Of a stretch of 64,000 nucleotides of DNA, positions 21,170 to 34,707 are shown piece after piece. Numbering within the stretch: position 1 is the stretch's first letter; every line of letters starts with the position of its first letter. The notes below the pieces were generated by a model that saw only the letters and a program-made list of their open reading frames with translations, was not told the DNA's origin and did not search any database. Both the position numbers and the translations under genes were made by a program. Source of the stretch: Thinopyrum elongatum (taxonomy: Eukaryota > Streptophyta > Magnoliopsida > Poales > Poaceae); NCBI GenBank assembly GCA_011799875.1, contig CM022302.1, positions 185,806,942 to 185,870,941 on the forward strand, written 5' to 3'.

Positions 21170-21775
21170 GTGTCGGGCGGCGACACCCTGGTCTACTCTG
21201 ACGGTGAGTCATTGGTTGGGGAGACGGAGTCAATTCGCCCTTTGTACGACGCCAGGCTTGGGGGCTGCTCCGACGATGAGTCACCCCGTTGGACCACCAT
21301 CTACATGGCGGGCACTGCCTCGGCTCCTAACTCCATCATGACAGGTACCATGGGAGGAGCCGGTGCCTCGGCGGCTGATCCGAGCGTGGCTGGGCCTGTC
21401 AAGCCACCAACTCAAGTCCTCTCAAAGCTGGTCGCCTCATTAATGGCTCTTCTTGATACGCCTTTAACAACAGAAAACCAAGAAGAGCGCAATGCGGAGG
21501 TAGCAAAAATCCGTGAGCAGATGACTAAGGCTCAGGAGGACATCAATGCTGAGAGTACTCGCGTAGTGCAGTTACAAACCCAGATCCATAATGAAGAGGA
21601 GGGCTTGAGGACAGAGGCGTGGCGTCTGAGCCTCCGTCAGCTGCTTCAGAGGAACTTCACAGGAGACATCATGAGACTCGCCTGCCCCCCGACTTTAAGG
21701 GAAGACAATTGTTCAACACGCTCGCACCAAGCGCTGGTACGAGCACCCCCGCAGAGCCAGTCGTACCCTGATTGA
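21170..21775 (+). pseudogene. Leader ORF of element B upstream of gag
   Basis: This is an open frame of 201 codons with an ATG. The first 100 residues are mixed and acidic. From about residue 85 to 185 it is a strongly helical, Glu/Gln-rich stretch (ENQEERNAEVAKIREQMTKA), probably a coiled coil. The same kind of segment precedes gag in Tat-lineage elements and may be the N-terminal part of the gag protein. Coding-like sequence also lies upstream at 20830-21043 in another frame and downstream at 21772-22140, so frameshifts separate these pieces. It would help build the virus-like particle, but this copy is broken. Confidence 0.5.
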
Positions 21776-22170
21776 TCTGGGTCATGCCACAAGACGGCAA
21801 TGGTGGGCCATCTCTGGTTCAGCCTCGTCAGCCAGCACCACACCCACCACCTGTTCGGACGACTCCGGATCTCTTTGTGATGCCGGTGGGTCACTTCTCC
21901 AACTCTGTTGATAACCTGGTGGTAGCGACTGCCAACCTCGCTGCGCTTCCGATCACAGGGAATACCTCGGTGGAGAGAGAGGCTTTGCACACCATCGAGC
22001 TGTTGAAAACTGCGGTTGCTCAACAGGAGAACTATTCTTACAATCAGCAACGCCTCCCCTCCACCCCACATCCAAGTCGAAGCAGGAGCCGTCATGCTGA
22101 GTCACTAGCCGTCTCGAGCAATGCCCAGTGGCTACGCTAGCAACATCGTGACCTGCCCCGGCAGGGGGCT

Positions 22171-23531
22171 GTGGATGCCCAGGAGATCGTCGACACAGCC
22201 AAGGCATGGCGGGAAGCAGAGGCTGCCAATGTGGCGGCTTATCAGTCACCTCCTATGACCCCCTTGGCTTCACAAGGTGTTGGGTCGAGCACACGAACCA
22301 TCGGGATACCGTGCCTGGTACCAGCTCTGCGCAATGAGCATATGCCTAAGGATTTCAAGGGCCCTCAGAAGGTTTCCAACTACACACCTAACCTTGAGCC
22401 GGCAGCTTGGATTGAGAGTTATGAAATCGCTATGGACATGCTGGATGTCAGTGACGCAGTCTGCGCCAAGTATTTGACTATGATGCTGGAAGGGCCACCT
22501 CGTACCTGGTTGAAGAACTTGCCCCCCAACTCCATCAATACTTGGGCGGAGTTGAAAGCGCGCTTCATCAAACACTTCTAGGGAACCTGCAAGCGTCCTA
22601 TGACCTTTGTTGACCTACATCATTGTGGTCAGCATGAGGGCGAGTCAGCTCGTCATTGGTCTCGCCGGGTCACGGACATCATCCACTCCTTGGATGGCAA
22701 ATTGGCGGCTCAAGCCATTTTGATCCTGGAGAAAAACTGCCACTTTGACCCTCTCATTCAAAAGCTCGGTCGACTCAAGCGGACGGTTACGGACATGGGC
22801 GAGCTCATGGATGTGTTGACCCGGTATGCAGAGTCAGACACCACAAAGGATCCTAACCCAGACGATGATCAGACCAGCAAAGGAAAGAAGAATGGTGGCG
22901 GCAAAGGTCGACAGCAGGGTAACCCGGGGCACAACGGCAACCATGGTGGTCAGAACAATGGCAAGCGCAAACACCCGGAGGGCGGCTCAGATCTTGTTGC
23001 TAATACTAATACTAGTTACAAGGGCCATAGACAGAATAATTCTGGGAGGCCATTCAATGCAAATAAGGCTCGTAATTTTTAGGAAGCCCTCAAAGGTCGT
23101 GTCCAAAGCATAGTACCCCGGATAGGCCGGCAAGTCACTCTTGGGAAAACTGTCACATCATGCAGGCTTATCGCAATCAAGTCCACCAGAATCATCAGGG
23201 TGGTGGTGGTGGCAACCGTGGACAACCAGGGGCTAGTGGCTCAAATTTCCCAAAGGGTGGCTCATCGGGTAATTATCAAAACCCGGGTTATCCGAGCTCG
23301 GGCGGCTCAGGATTTGGATACCAGGGGTCTGGCAATCATGGTGGAAATCAGCATTCCGGCCAAGGTGGTAATCAACATCAGAACAACCAGACAGTTTTTC
23401 AGAGCAATCCTAAGCAGTTAAACAGTGCGCAGTATCATGTCTTTACCACTAGTACCTCCAAGCAGGACAGCAAGGTTCAGAAACATGCTGTTAATATGGT
23501 TGAGCTGGCAGTTCCTCAGTATTTGAATTAG
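22171..23531 (+). pseudogene. gag of element B
   Basis: The capsid region is typical of plant Gypsy gag. A segment with DFKGPQKVSNYTPNLEPAAW and LEGPPRTWLKNLPPNSINTW precedes a stop at 22579-22581. The frame continues with HHCGQHEGESARHWSRRVTD and a Lys/Gly-rich basic stretch (22860-22990), then a stop at 23080-23082. After a frame change there is a long Gly/Asn/Gln-rich domain (23160-23430) ending at a stop at 23529-23531. No zinc knuckle of the CCHC type is visible; the Gly-rich region may have replaced it. In a working element it would form the particle that packages the RNA. Confidence 0.75.
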
Positions 23532-26500
23532 TCAGAGCAACCAGTCACTAGGAGCAGGGTTGATCACCCGCCATGGGTTGATAACCCCAGTGGCCTAGCT
23601 CTGGTGGTGGCACCTCAAGTTGATGGATATAAACTCATAAAGGTACTGATGGATGGAGGAAGCATCATCAACATCTTATACTACGATACCTTCAGGCGTA
23701 TGAACTTGTCAGAAAAGCAACTCTCACCTTCCTCGACTGTTTTTCACGGAATTGTCCCCGGAAAGTCTGCATACCCCATCGTGCGGATCAAGTTAGAGGT
23801 TGTGTTTGGCGATGAGTATAACCACAGAATAGAGTTTCTGATGTTTGAGGTGGTCAAGATCAAGAGCCCTTACCACGCCTTGTTCGGGCGGCCGGCTTAT
23901 GCTCGTTTCATGGCTCGGCCTTGTTATGTCTATCTCAAGCTCAAGATGCCTGGGCCAAGGGGTACTATCACAGTCAACGGGGACAGAAAAATTGCTCGTG
24001 AGTGTGAAGAAGGGGATGCAGCTTATGCTGAGTTGGCCTGCGCAGCGGAGAGGTTGAAATTCTACACGTCCAATGTTGACCCGGCTGATATGACCTCTCT
24101 GAAGAAGCCCACCACAGAGTCTGACCCGCCCCTCAAGTTTAAATCGGCCGAAGACACAAAGGAAGTTTATTTTGTACCCGGCGACTCATCTCAGTAGTTC
24201 ACTATTGGGACCGGCATGGATCCCAAATAGGAAAGCACGCTCATCGAGTTCATCCGAGAGAATCGGGACATCTTTGCATGGAAGCCTTCTGACATGCCTG
24301 GTGTACCGAGAGAATTCGCTGAGCACCACCTTAATGTTGATCCTAAGATGAAACCAGTCTGGCAATACCCCCGTCGTTTTAATGAGGAGAGATGCAAGGC
24401 TATTGTGGAAGAAGTGGTCCGGCTCCTAGCTGCCGGGTTCATCATGGAAGTATTTCATCCTGAGTAGCTGGTCAATCTAGTACTTGTTCTAAAGAAGAAT
24501 GGTACTTGGCATATGTTTGTTGATTACACAGATCTCAATAAGGCTTGTCCCAAAGACCCGTTTGCCCTCCCTCGCATTGATCAGATCATCGATTCCACCA
24601 TTGGGTGTGAGAGTCTATGTTTTCTGGATGCTTACTCCGGTTATCATCAGATCAAGATGTCCGTTGAGGACCAGGAGAAGACAGCCTTCATCACACCTTT
24701 TGGAGCTTTCTGCTATGTCTCGATGCCTTTCGGGCTTAAGAGTGCCACGGCGACTTATCGGCACTGCGTGCAGAGTTGTTTTCACAACCAGATTGGGCAC
24801 AATGTTCATGCTTACGTGGACGATATCATCGTCAAATCTCGGAAAAAGGAGACTTTGTTGGATGATCTCAAGGAGACCTTTGACAACCTTCGGTGGTACA
24901 AGATGATGCTTAACCTGACCAAGTGTGTCTTTGGAGTTCCAGCAGGCAAATTGTTGGGTTTTCTGGTGTCTGAATGAGGAATCAAAGCTAATCCAGAGAA
25001 AATCAAGGCAGTGACCTCCCTTGCCAAGCCGGCCAACATCAACGACTTTCAGTGAATGGCGGGTCGTATCGCTGCTTTGAGCCGGTTCATAAGCTGTCTC
25101 GGTGAGAAGGCAATTCCCCTATATCAGATGCTGAAGAAGACTAGCAACTTCATTTGGAGTGATGCTGCAGATAAAGCTTTTGAAACCCTCAAGAAGCAGT
25201 TGACTGAGCCGCCTGTCTTGGCTGCCCCCATTGACAAAGAGCCTATGCTCCTGTACATTGCTGCTAATAACAAAGCAGTAAGTGTTGCAGTTGTCGTGGA
25301 GCGCAAGGAGGCTGGAAAGAATATCCTGTTCAACGGCCAGTTTACTATGCCAGCGAAGTTTTAATAGAATCCAAGCAGATATATCCACATTGGCAGAAGC
25401 TGGTTTTGGGGGTCTTCATGGCAAGTCGCAAGCTGGAGCATTATTTTCTGGAACACCCAATAACTGTGGTTAGCTCTACCCCGTTGGGAGACATCATCCA
25501 AAACAGGGAGGCCACAAGTCGGATTGCAAAGTGGACAATTGAGCTTGGGCCACATCATCTCAAATATGTTCCCCGAATGGCTATTAAGTCTCAAGCACTC
25601 GTGGATTTCATCAATGATTAGACTGAATTTCAAGTTGCCGAAGAGAAGCCAGACAAAACTTATTGGACAATTCACTTTGAAGGTTCCAGACAGTTGGAGG
25701 GCTCGGGGCTGGAGTTAGCTTTTCTTTCCCAGGAGGTGATAAATTTTGTTATGTTCTGAGGATAATGTTTCCTTGTACTAACAATGCAGCTGAGTATGAA
25801 GCTCTCCTCCATGGTCTTCGGATGGCTAAGGAGATGAATCTTAGCCGGGTCAGATGCCTGGGCGACTCTGATTTGGTTGCTCAGCAAGTTTCTGGCAAGT
25901 GGGATTCCAAGGACCGCCTCATGACGGCTTATCAGCAGGCGGTGACTAACATTGCAGGTCATTTCAAGGGTTGTCAAGTGGACCACATTGACAGGCGGCT
26001 TAACGAGGCGGCTGATGCTTTGTCATGACTTGGCTCTCAATGTAATCCGGTGCCTCCCAATGTTTTCCTTGATGTCCTTCATAATCCCTCTATCAAGTTG
26101 CCATCCGAGGAAGATTTGGCTATACCTGACCCAGAGGCACAGTTGGTGGCGGCTCTTCGTGCCACCCCAGACTGGACGGTTCCTTATCTGGCCTATCTGA
26201 CTCGAGGTGAGCTCCCTGAGGATGAACTTATCGCTCGTCATATCGTCCGCTGTTCCAAATCAATGACTATTGTCCATGGCGAGTTACACAGAAGAAGCAT
26301 CACTAGTGTTTTTCAACGTTGCGTCTCCCCTGATGAGGGCCACGAGATCCTCAATGAGATTGACTCTGGTGATTGTGGTCATCATGTCAACTCGAGATCT
26401 TTGGTTGCAAAAGCATTTCAACATGGTTTTTATTGGCTCACGGCTCATGCAGATGCTGAGGATATTGCGCGTCGATGTGATGGATGTCAGAAGTTTGCAT

Positions 26501-27430
26501 GTTAGGCTCATGTACCGGCTCAGGAACTTCAGATGATTCCCATCACTTGGCCTTTTGCAGTGTGGGGGCTCGATATGGTTGGTCCGTTCAAACGGTCCAA
26601 AGACAAGAAAACTCATCTTCTCATGGCTGTGATAAATTCACCAAGTGGGTTAAAGCAGAGCCTATCAGTAATTTTGATGCAGAAATAGCAGTCAAGTTTT
26701 TGAAGAAGTTGATCTTTCGTTTTGGTTATCCGCACATCATCATCACTGATAATGGGACTAACTTGTCCAAAGGAGCCATGAAGAAGTTTTGTCAGCAGGA
26801 GCACATCCGGCTTGACATCGCTTCCGTGGCACATCGCCAGTCCAATGGGCAGGCAGAACATGATAATTAGGAGATTTTGCGAGGCATCAAGCCCGGACTT
26901 ATGGTTCCTCTTGAGCGTACTCCTGGTTGTTGGGTTGAATAGCTTCCTTCTATCCTTTGGAGCATACGAACCACCCCCAACAGATCAACTGGTTATACAC
27001 CTTTCTTCATGGTTTATGGTGCTAAAGCAGTACTACCAAGCGATATTCGTCATGATTCCCTAGAGTGGCGGCTTATGTTGAAGAAGACAATGAGCAAGCT
27101 CGACAGGACTCCCTCGATGCTCTGGAAGAAGAACGTGACTTTGCTGCATCAAGATCAGCAATCTATCAACAAGACCTATGTCGCTATCACAGCCGTAGAG
27201 TTCGTAGCCGTACTTTCCGGGAGGGCGATTTAGTGCTCCAACTGATTCAAGATCAAACCGGTATGCATAAGCTTTCACCTCCTTGGGAAGGGCCTTTCGT
27301 CATCAGCAAGAACCTCAACAATGGGTCATATTACCCGATTGACATACGTGAACACAAGAAGTCATGTACATCTGAGGAGGAAACCAACAGGCCTTGGAAC
27401 ATCGCTCATCTCTGTCCTTACTACACTTAG
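23532..27430 (+). pseudogene. pol of element B: protease, RT, RNase H, second RNase H, integrase
   Basis: The protease has the motif LMDGGSIINILYYD (about 23650). The reverse transcriptase (24270-24980) has VDYTDLNKACPKDPFALPRI, LDAYSGYHQI, MPFGLKSA and the catalytic YVDD at about 24815. RNase H follows (25056-25620), then a second, archaeal-type RNase H with NNAAEYEALLHGLRMAKEM (25640-26025), diagnostic of the Tat lineage. Integrase has the HHCC finger (26330-26500), the first Asp in LDMVG, the second in ITDNGT and the Glu in NGQAE. A GPY-like C-terminal part ends at 27428-27430. In-frame stops at 24195, 24228, 24465, 24975 and 25053 lie in one frame; more stops and frameshifts follow. It cannot make a working polyprotein. 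Confidence 0.9.
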
Positions 27431-28313
27431 AGCCACTGGCTCCAACCTTTTGTACATACCTATGTGTATATATCTTTTATGATCTATGTTAATAAAGGCG
27501 GCATCCCTGTAACTCGGGGCCTTTGTCATTTCGTTCAAAATATTGTGCATGAGTCTTTATTTCCTAATCATAGGTCACTTGGGGGCTTCCAACTCATCGA
27601 GTTTAGCTATTAACATCCCTCTTGACCAGGCATACGCCACTATATCATGGTTAAACCTGCCTGTTTGCTTGATGCTCATCCGCCAAGATGACCCGACGTA
27701 CTCTTGACAGTCAATCTATTATGACCCTGAACTTGTCAAGGTTAAAATGCTGGCTTAAGTCATGTGAGAGCCAGCCTACAAAAAGCTAGGACAAACAGTA
27801 GGCTATCAAGCCAGCTTCATTGAAGCAAGACTCGAGCTTAGAAAGCCGGTCTTTTCGTCGAGCCTCGAACGCCGACTTAATATTTATACTTATGTGTTTA
27901 TTTAACTCATTTTTTACAGGACTATCTCCTTTGATCACAAATTGATATTGGCCATGAGCCGCCGGGTTAATAATACACCGGTTTCTTTTGATCATGAAGA
28001 TTGATTACGACCATGAGTCGCTGGGTCAATAACACACTGGGTTATGCTGGTTATCACTTATGGATTAGTGGTCAGACAAGGATTAGGTATTGGCAATTCA
28101 GATATTGACTCGCCATATCATTTCTTAAAGAAGCAGATATTTCAAAAGATAATGGGCGGGTCAACAGAACACCACACCACATAATTTTTTTTCCTGCCAC
28201 ATAACCTTCAAGTATCAAGATGCACGAAGGCACCACAGATGATGCAAAAAGTTTGACTACGCTATTACATAGCCACAGATGGGCTCATAAATCGTTAAGT
28301 TTTTTGGAATCGT
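27431..28313. other. Spacer of element B between pol and the antisense gene
   Basis: This is AT-rich, non-coding sequence between two genes that converge. The polyadenylation region of the antisense gene should lie at the right side of this stretch. No ORF with a domain is seen. Confidence 0.5.
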
Positions 28314-30528
28314 CTACTCCTGTAAGCCGGCTCCTGTACCCTCCGGGTAAACCTGCTCCATGTTGATGCCTTGATGATCTCTAGCGGTTGATGTCTCCGG
28401 GTTATCCCGCGCCGGCTCGTCTTCGTTTCCAATCTGAAGGTTGTCCAGATCCCAGTCGATGGTTGTTAATTCTTGGAAGACAAGATCTTCTTGCATGATA
28501 ATTGATGGGTCAACATCAAGAGCAAAGATGTGTTTACGCAAGGCCGGAGTCAAGCTGAAAGGCTCGAAAGTGTGTGGGTCAACTCGCGTGTTCTCTTTGT
28601 CATAAGCCGCCTGATATTTCTTTAGGTCGAGGCCGTCAACCAGTTGACTCGCCAAGACACGAGTTTCCTTCACGCAACGAGCGTAGTCTTTTGCAGTAAA
28701 CTGACTACCATCCATGTTGAACTCCGGAAACCCGCCGGCCATTTCAGAAAGATCCATGTCTGGCACATAAGCTTTGGCCCGTCTTAGAGACATCATTGCG
28801 GCTACCCGGGCAGTTGATTTCCTCCACTCCTCTATTTGCTTAGGGAGGGTTGAGAGTCATTTCAGCACATATCTTATGAAACATGGCGGGTCTTCTCTAC
28901 CCATCACAACTGTAATGGTGAACAAACTTCCAGCATACAACTACTCAAGGAAAGTATAGACGACCTTTAATTTCACAAGGGGCTCTTGCCGAAGGTTGTG
29001 ACTTTTGCTACCTGCCAAATTTGGACAAGTCTGATTACAACATTTCCATATCACTACATGAGTCACCAGGCGACTTAATCATACATATTTGAAAAAAAGC
29101 TACTTACCAAAAATAGCCTGAGTCATCTGCATGATATGACATTTCAACCCGTCCAGTTCTTCAGCAACTCGTTTGAGCTGGCTCTCAGCATCCTCTGCAC
29201 GCTTGATTAAGGCGGCCTTTTCAGTCTCAAAGGCGGATCGTTCAGTTTCAAAAGCCGCCTTGATCTTCTCCAATTCTTCTAAGGAGGAGTGCAGGCTAGA
29301 CTCCTACTTGATTCGCAACGTCTGTTCAGTATCAATTTTTTCTTTAAGCCGGTCACGTTTGACTCGACCGTGGTCAAAGCTTCTTGCAAGATAGGGAGAT
29401 AACTCATTTACAGGCCACTTTTTAGTCCCGAGCCGGCAAAAATGCACAACCCGGCACTTGGGGCTACGACAGGCAAATTGCTTCTATTATTAAGTCCCTA
29501 GCAGTTGCAAGCAACGTACTTGGCACTTGGGGGCTAATGCATGTCATTTTTTCTTCAAAGATATATCAAAAGACCCGACTCAGTTCACAAAAATGAGTCG
29601 GACCTTGGGGGCTATAGGCTACTTTTCAAACCTCATCTATTTGGAAGACCCGACTCATCTCATGAAGATGAGCCGGCCCTTGGGGGCTATATGGTATTTC
29701 TTTTTTGTTCATTAAGGATCTATACTTCAAGAACCGACTTATCATTTGCATGATAACCCAGCCCTTGGAGGCTAGGCATATATGTATACAATATGGGAAA
29801 GGCGAGTTATTTCATACCTCATGTTTCTTCCTCAACATGTTGACTATGTTTTCTTCAATATCTCGGCTTTCAGACAGCTGGGTTAAGAACTCATGATGAA
29901 GTTCTTCAGTGGTCCTATTATCAAGGCCAGACAGCTCCAACTTGGTTTTCCCTTTGTCTTCACAGACAGGCTCATCTTTGGTCAGGATTTTAGCCAAACT
30001 AGTGGAAGCATCAGGAGCACTTTGGCCTTCTCTAGTGATGATCATCTCTATGTCAACCATCATCTGGTTGACGTCTTTAGCCTTTTGATGAGGACTGGGA
30101 GCATAAGTAGGACTTGGTGGCTGAAGATTATCGACCGGCTCGTCTAGCCTGACTTGCTCATCAACAATGGTCATCTCTTCATCCATAGGCGGATTGTTAG
30201 TTATAATCGGCTCCTGAGCCTGCTTCAGGTTATCCACGCTTGCATGAGCAACCGGAATTTCCAGGTTACCCTGTAGCGGATCCTGAGTTTCGGTGGCAGT
30301 GGGGGCGGCAGATGACTCGTTAGTTTTCCTCTTCTTTGCCTGGGCACTGCGATCACAAAGAGCATATTCAAATATACAAAGTAATGATCATAAGTGAAGC
30401 ATGACTCTTTAAAAACACTTACCCTTGGTTGATGATGAAGGGTGGTAGCTTTGAAGCAGTTGAGTCCCCAAATGATGGTGGCGACTCCTGGTAATTTGAA
30501 TTAGATGGGTTAATGTAGGAATAAAGTA

Positions 30529-31772
30529 TGTCTACCAGAGGGGGGGGGGGTCAATGGGAGTTTTAAATTTTCTTCGGAAAACTCAAAACTCTCAGAACCC
30601 AGCAGCGGAGCAAATGAAAAACTAAGTACAGGGAGCTAAAACTAAGTATCGAATGGAAACTGAAGCATGCATCGAATCAATTCAAGTGAAGGAAAACAGA
30701 TCGAATGTAAACATGGGTGACAGAGGTAACCAGTGCTGCTCGATGGCGACAGGGTATTTGTTCGACCAGTTCGTCCTTCTCCACGAGGACTACGTCTGGT
30801 TGGAGGGGCTGTGACTTAACACGGAAGATAAACTCTCTTCACCCTATTCTCCTCGACAATTGGTTCGTCAACCAATGCCGATTACTCGTGGTAGATACTT
30901 GAAGGCGATCTCTGAACCTTTACAGACTTCTTCTTCAAGAACCACAATCACTCTTGGTCTTTGAAGAAATTGACACCTAACCGTCTAGAGAGTTTGCAGC
31001 TCTCAAGAGTAATAGGCAGAGCGTACTGGACTTAGATTCGAGTGATGCTGAACCACTATCTAATTCTTCGGCTCTAGGGGTTTTCTCTCGGTGGATTTTT
31101 AACTCAAATCTCTCAAAGAGGGGGTTGCTCAACGATCTTCTCAGAATCAAATGGAGCATCCACTGGACAAAGCCGGCGCGGAGTGGCTATTTATAGCCGC
31201 AGCCTTCCTAGATGGGAAATGACCATTTTAGACACACGGTCTAGCCAATGGCAGCCGACACGTTCACAACGGTCGGATTTTTGAGCAACAGTAACATTAC
31301 TTGAGGAACAAGTAATGCTAACTCCTTGGTCTAAGACCAATCTCTCACAGCGAAGAAGATCATAGTCTCTTGCTCGCAAGTGCTCGAAACACAAAGAGAT
31401 TTATCTCACAACTTTCATAGGATTTGGGTTTAGCATCAGAGAATCAAAGTTTCAAACGCTACACCCCTCTTAATAGTACGGTGGTCCTATGACTCAATAA
31501 AGAGAAGAAGAACAACGGAATAAATGCTACGTCTTCACTTTGTCTTCAATCTCCTCGGACGCAGTCATTTCCCTCGGATAGACACCAAACAGATTGCTTC
31601 ACTTCAGCAATTTTTGAGGGGTCACTCTTGTTATCATAATCTTCGATGATAACCTTCGCTGCACCGTAGGGAGATTATCTTCGCCGTTTGCATCAAACTC
31701 CTTGATATCTTAGGGACCTGTTACTCTGTGTGCACTAGCAAACACATAAGTCCCATTCTTTTTATGTCAACA
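30529..31772 (-). mobile_element. Candidate solo LTR (Copia-like) inside an intron of the antisense gene
   Basis: The minus strand starts TGTTGACATAAAAAG and ends with a run of C followed by CTCTGGTAGACA, reminiscent of the CACCCCCCTCT ends of Maximus/SIRE-type Copia LTRs. A TATAAATA box lies on the minus strand near 31188. No target duplication matches (AAGTA left, AACTC right), so the borders may be wrong or the insertion old. It contains no ORF of note. Confidence 0.4.
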
Positions 31773-34119
31773 AACTCCAAAACATGAGGGGCCTATCATT
31801 GCATCAATAGTTAAGAGGTTGCCTAATAAGGCCGGCTCATGGAACAGATGGAGTTGGACTGTGAGGCACCTCATTATGTCGCTTACGGGTGGCTGGTGTG
31901 TCGGATAAGCCGAACACAAGTTCCCCAGAGCCGCTTTGAGTCTGGTGCCTTGGTTCATGCTGTGTTTTCTTCAAATGAAATTTTGGATCCAAATGAGCGT
32001 CTGGATGAGAAAATTTTACTTTCTGAATGACCCGCCTTATTTTCTTTGTAGATAAGGTTTCTGAGCCGGAAGAAATTGAAATTACCTCAGCATCGCCTGC
32101 TCGACTCGCATCAGTGTTATCCTGAGAATAAGAGGCGTCAGCAAGTTCAATAAAAAGATGGCCGAGGGAGTCAAGTTCTACCTCTGACTCATCATCAGCT
32201 GCCGGCGACACGTCTCCAGCTGCCGGCTCATTTGCAACAGCCGGCTTGTTTCTTCTTGGAGTCAGGGCAGCTTTAGACTTGCGCACTGTTGATTTCTTCC
32301 TTTTCGAAAATGTAGAATCATCCTGCATAAGTTGACAAGATTGATAAGTAAAGTCCGACTCAGTTTAAATCAATAAGCCTGATAAGTGAATATGAGCATA
32401 CTCATCGGAGGTGCTGGATTCTGAACGCAGAAGGGATTAAGCCCTATCTTGTTGTAAGCTTCTTGGGGCTCTCCTAGCAATTTCTTCACGGCCTTGTTTA
32501 TTTCATCATTTGATAAATCAATGTTGTTGAAGCGTTGAGTGTTGTTTAAGTCGCCAGTGTACTTGCACATTAAGTCGCCCCTCTGACTTAATGGCTGAAT
32601 TCTCCAGCTAACCCAACACCGGGTCAGATCAATTTTGGTAAGGCCATTTGTTGTCAAGGCTCTCAACCTGGAATAGATGTGGGCGACTTCTTGACAATCT
32701 TCCTTAGAACGCCAGCCAGGATAAACTTCAACAGGGTTCAGTCGATCAGGCCGATAACCCGACAGTGGGTTTTCATCAGCAGGAGCAGTGTTCTTACAAT
32801 AAAACCAAGTTTTATTCCATCCTTTCGGATGACTCGGCAGAGTGGCCTTTGGAAAAGTACAACTTTTCCTCCTCTGAATAGAAATCTGTAACACCCCAAA
32901 ATTTTAACCACATTTTTACTAAGTAAAATTTGGCCTGAAATAAATTTTTGAATTATATTAGGTCTTTTATTAATTTCAGAGCACTCCCCGTTTCCTCTTA
33001 TTCAAAAATCTTCCCTCCATATAGGAATTTGTGGAAATAATATTTTGGCCCTTGGTAGTTTTCTAAATCATATCATTTATAGTTTAATAACAGTAGGAAT
33101 TATTTTCATAATAAAAATTGCCCCAAAACAATTCTTTTAATAGCATTTTCAATACTTTAAGTGCCTCTGTTGCACTATAACTATTTTAAATAGTTCTTTA
33201 AAAAATTTACAAAAAATTATGGGAGGTCATGAGATGCCTATATATCACTTTTATGCACAAACCCAACTCGGTGTTTTGAAAATTTTGAGTGAAACACCCT
33301 CTTTTCCATTCTGTCCATTTTCTAGGTTATAATTGCAACCCCAATTTTCCTTACTCAAACAATTCCCAAATTTTCCCACTTATAGCCCTTCTGACTAGTA
33401 CCTTAAGTCCAGAAAGGAAGCCTCCATCTCATCTTGCAAGACCACCAAACATACCCCTGTAGTTTCTGTCCAGTACTGAAGTTTTGTAAAACTTGCACTG
33501 GTAAGTTTTTCTTTTTGCCAAGACAACTCCACCACCATTTCTAGCATTCAATGAGACAACACGCTGCCAAATCTCCCATCCAGAAAATCCTCCTAGGTCC
33601 CCCTAGCATTTCACCAAACACCTCATGTGCATGGCAGATTCTTACAACTCTTTTGACTTGCACTGGAAACCTGAGCATCTGGCTCAACTAGTATGTCCAC
33701 CAGCTTTGTCATACGGGGTAGCCCAACCCTGTGAAATTTGGTGGCCAGCAGAACCTTTTAGGGCACATTCGCATTTGACCAAACGCCCTGCGTGGGCGTC
33801 CAGAGCGCGCACCGCGTGACCAGAGCGCGCGTTTTGCATGTATAGGCACTGAGCTTCTACCGCCGCAGCTGCTGCCTCCCCTGGCTCGCCCCACCCCCCT
33901 AGCTGACCACCCGCACCTGCTGCAACCCGCCGCCAGCCAGCCTTGGCCTCTAGCGCCGGCCACCACCGTCCACAACAGCCAGGGACGCCGCCCGACGAGT
34001 CCTTCGTCGCCACGTCTCTGCTGCTTAAATGCCAACCACCCGAACTCATCCGCGGGCGGCCAACGTCCTCGCCGACCTCAGCTACCACCCCAACGGCCTC
34101 ATCGGCCTCACCCACTTCC

Positions 34120-34707
34120 ATGAATGGCCGCCGCCGTCGTGACTTCTTCGGGAAGCCACGGAACCTACCTCTCCCAGCTATAAGAAGCCCTCCCGAGCTC
34201 ACCTCGCTACACACATCATTCCCTACCCCCTCTGTGAGCATGCTAGAGCAGCAAGCTGGCCGGAGAAGGCCTTCTTCTTCATCTTCGATGACCACGGCCT
34301 CCGCCATGGTGTCGATGGTTCCGACACCACCAAAGCTTTTCCCGCTCCATTCTCTTCACCAGGAGCTTCCTCTTGACCCCACGGATCCACCTCCTCGTCA
34401 ATTTCGCCGGAGGAACACCGTGGGCAAAAGCCCGTTCTCACCTCGCCGGAGTTCCACGGGATGCTTGGTCGCCGGCGATGCGGTGACCCCCGGTGGCCAA
34501 GTTGTACCTCTCCAAGTTCGCCTCGGTGAGAGGATCACGCTCGTGTGCTCAGCTCCTCGAATGGCGCCCCTAATCACCGGCGAACCTCGCCGGAGCGCCG
34601 GCTCTGTTCGGCTAAAGGAGGGCGCGCACGGCGGCGACCAGTCAAACCTGACTGGTGGGCCCACGGGACCTACCATCAGTGACTGGGATCAGGACCCACG
34701 TCAGTAA
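34120..34707 (+). other. Long open frame in the GC-rich block of the 5' LTR of element C
   Basis: From the ATG at 34120 the frame is open for about 195 codons; it is open upstream to 33943 without an ATG. The product is rich in Pro, Ser, Arg and Thr, with no recognisable domain. The matching region of the 3' LTR (41697-42285) is broken by frame differences, so there is no clear constraint. It may be captured or chance coding sequence in GC-rich DNA rather than a gene. Confidence 0.3.

Noticed and set aside
22826..23113. Alternative plus-strand frame over the gag of element B
   Set aside because: It overlaps the gag frame, which has the recognised capsid phrases. The alternative has no domain and is a shadow.
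30529..31772. A complete retroelement in the antisense gene
   Set aside because: Only one LTR-like unit is visible, with no internal region and no matching target duplication, so it is listed only as a candidate solo LTR.
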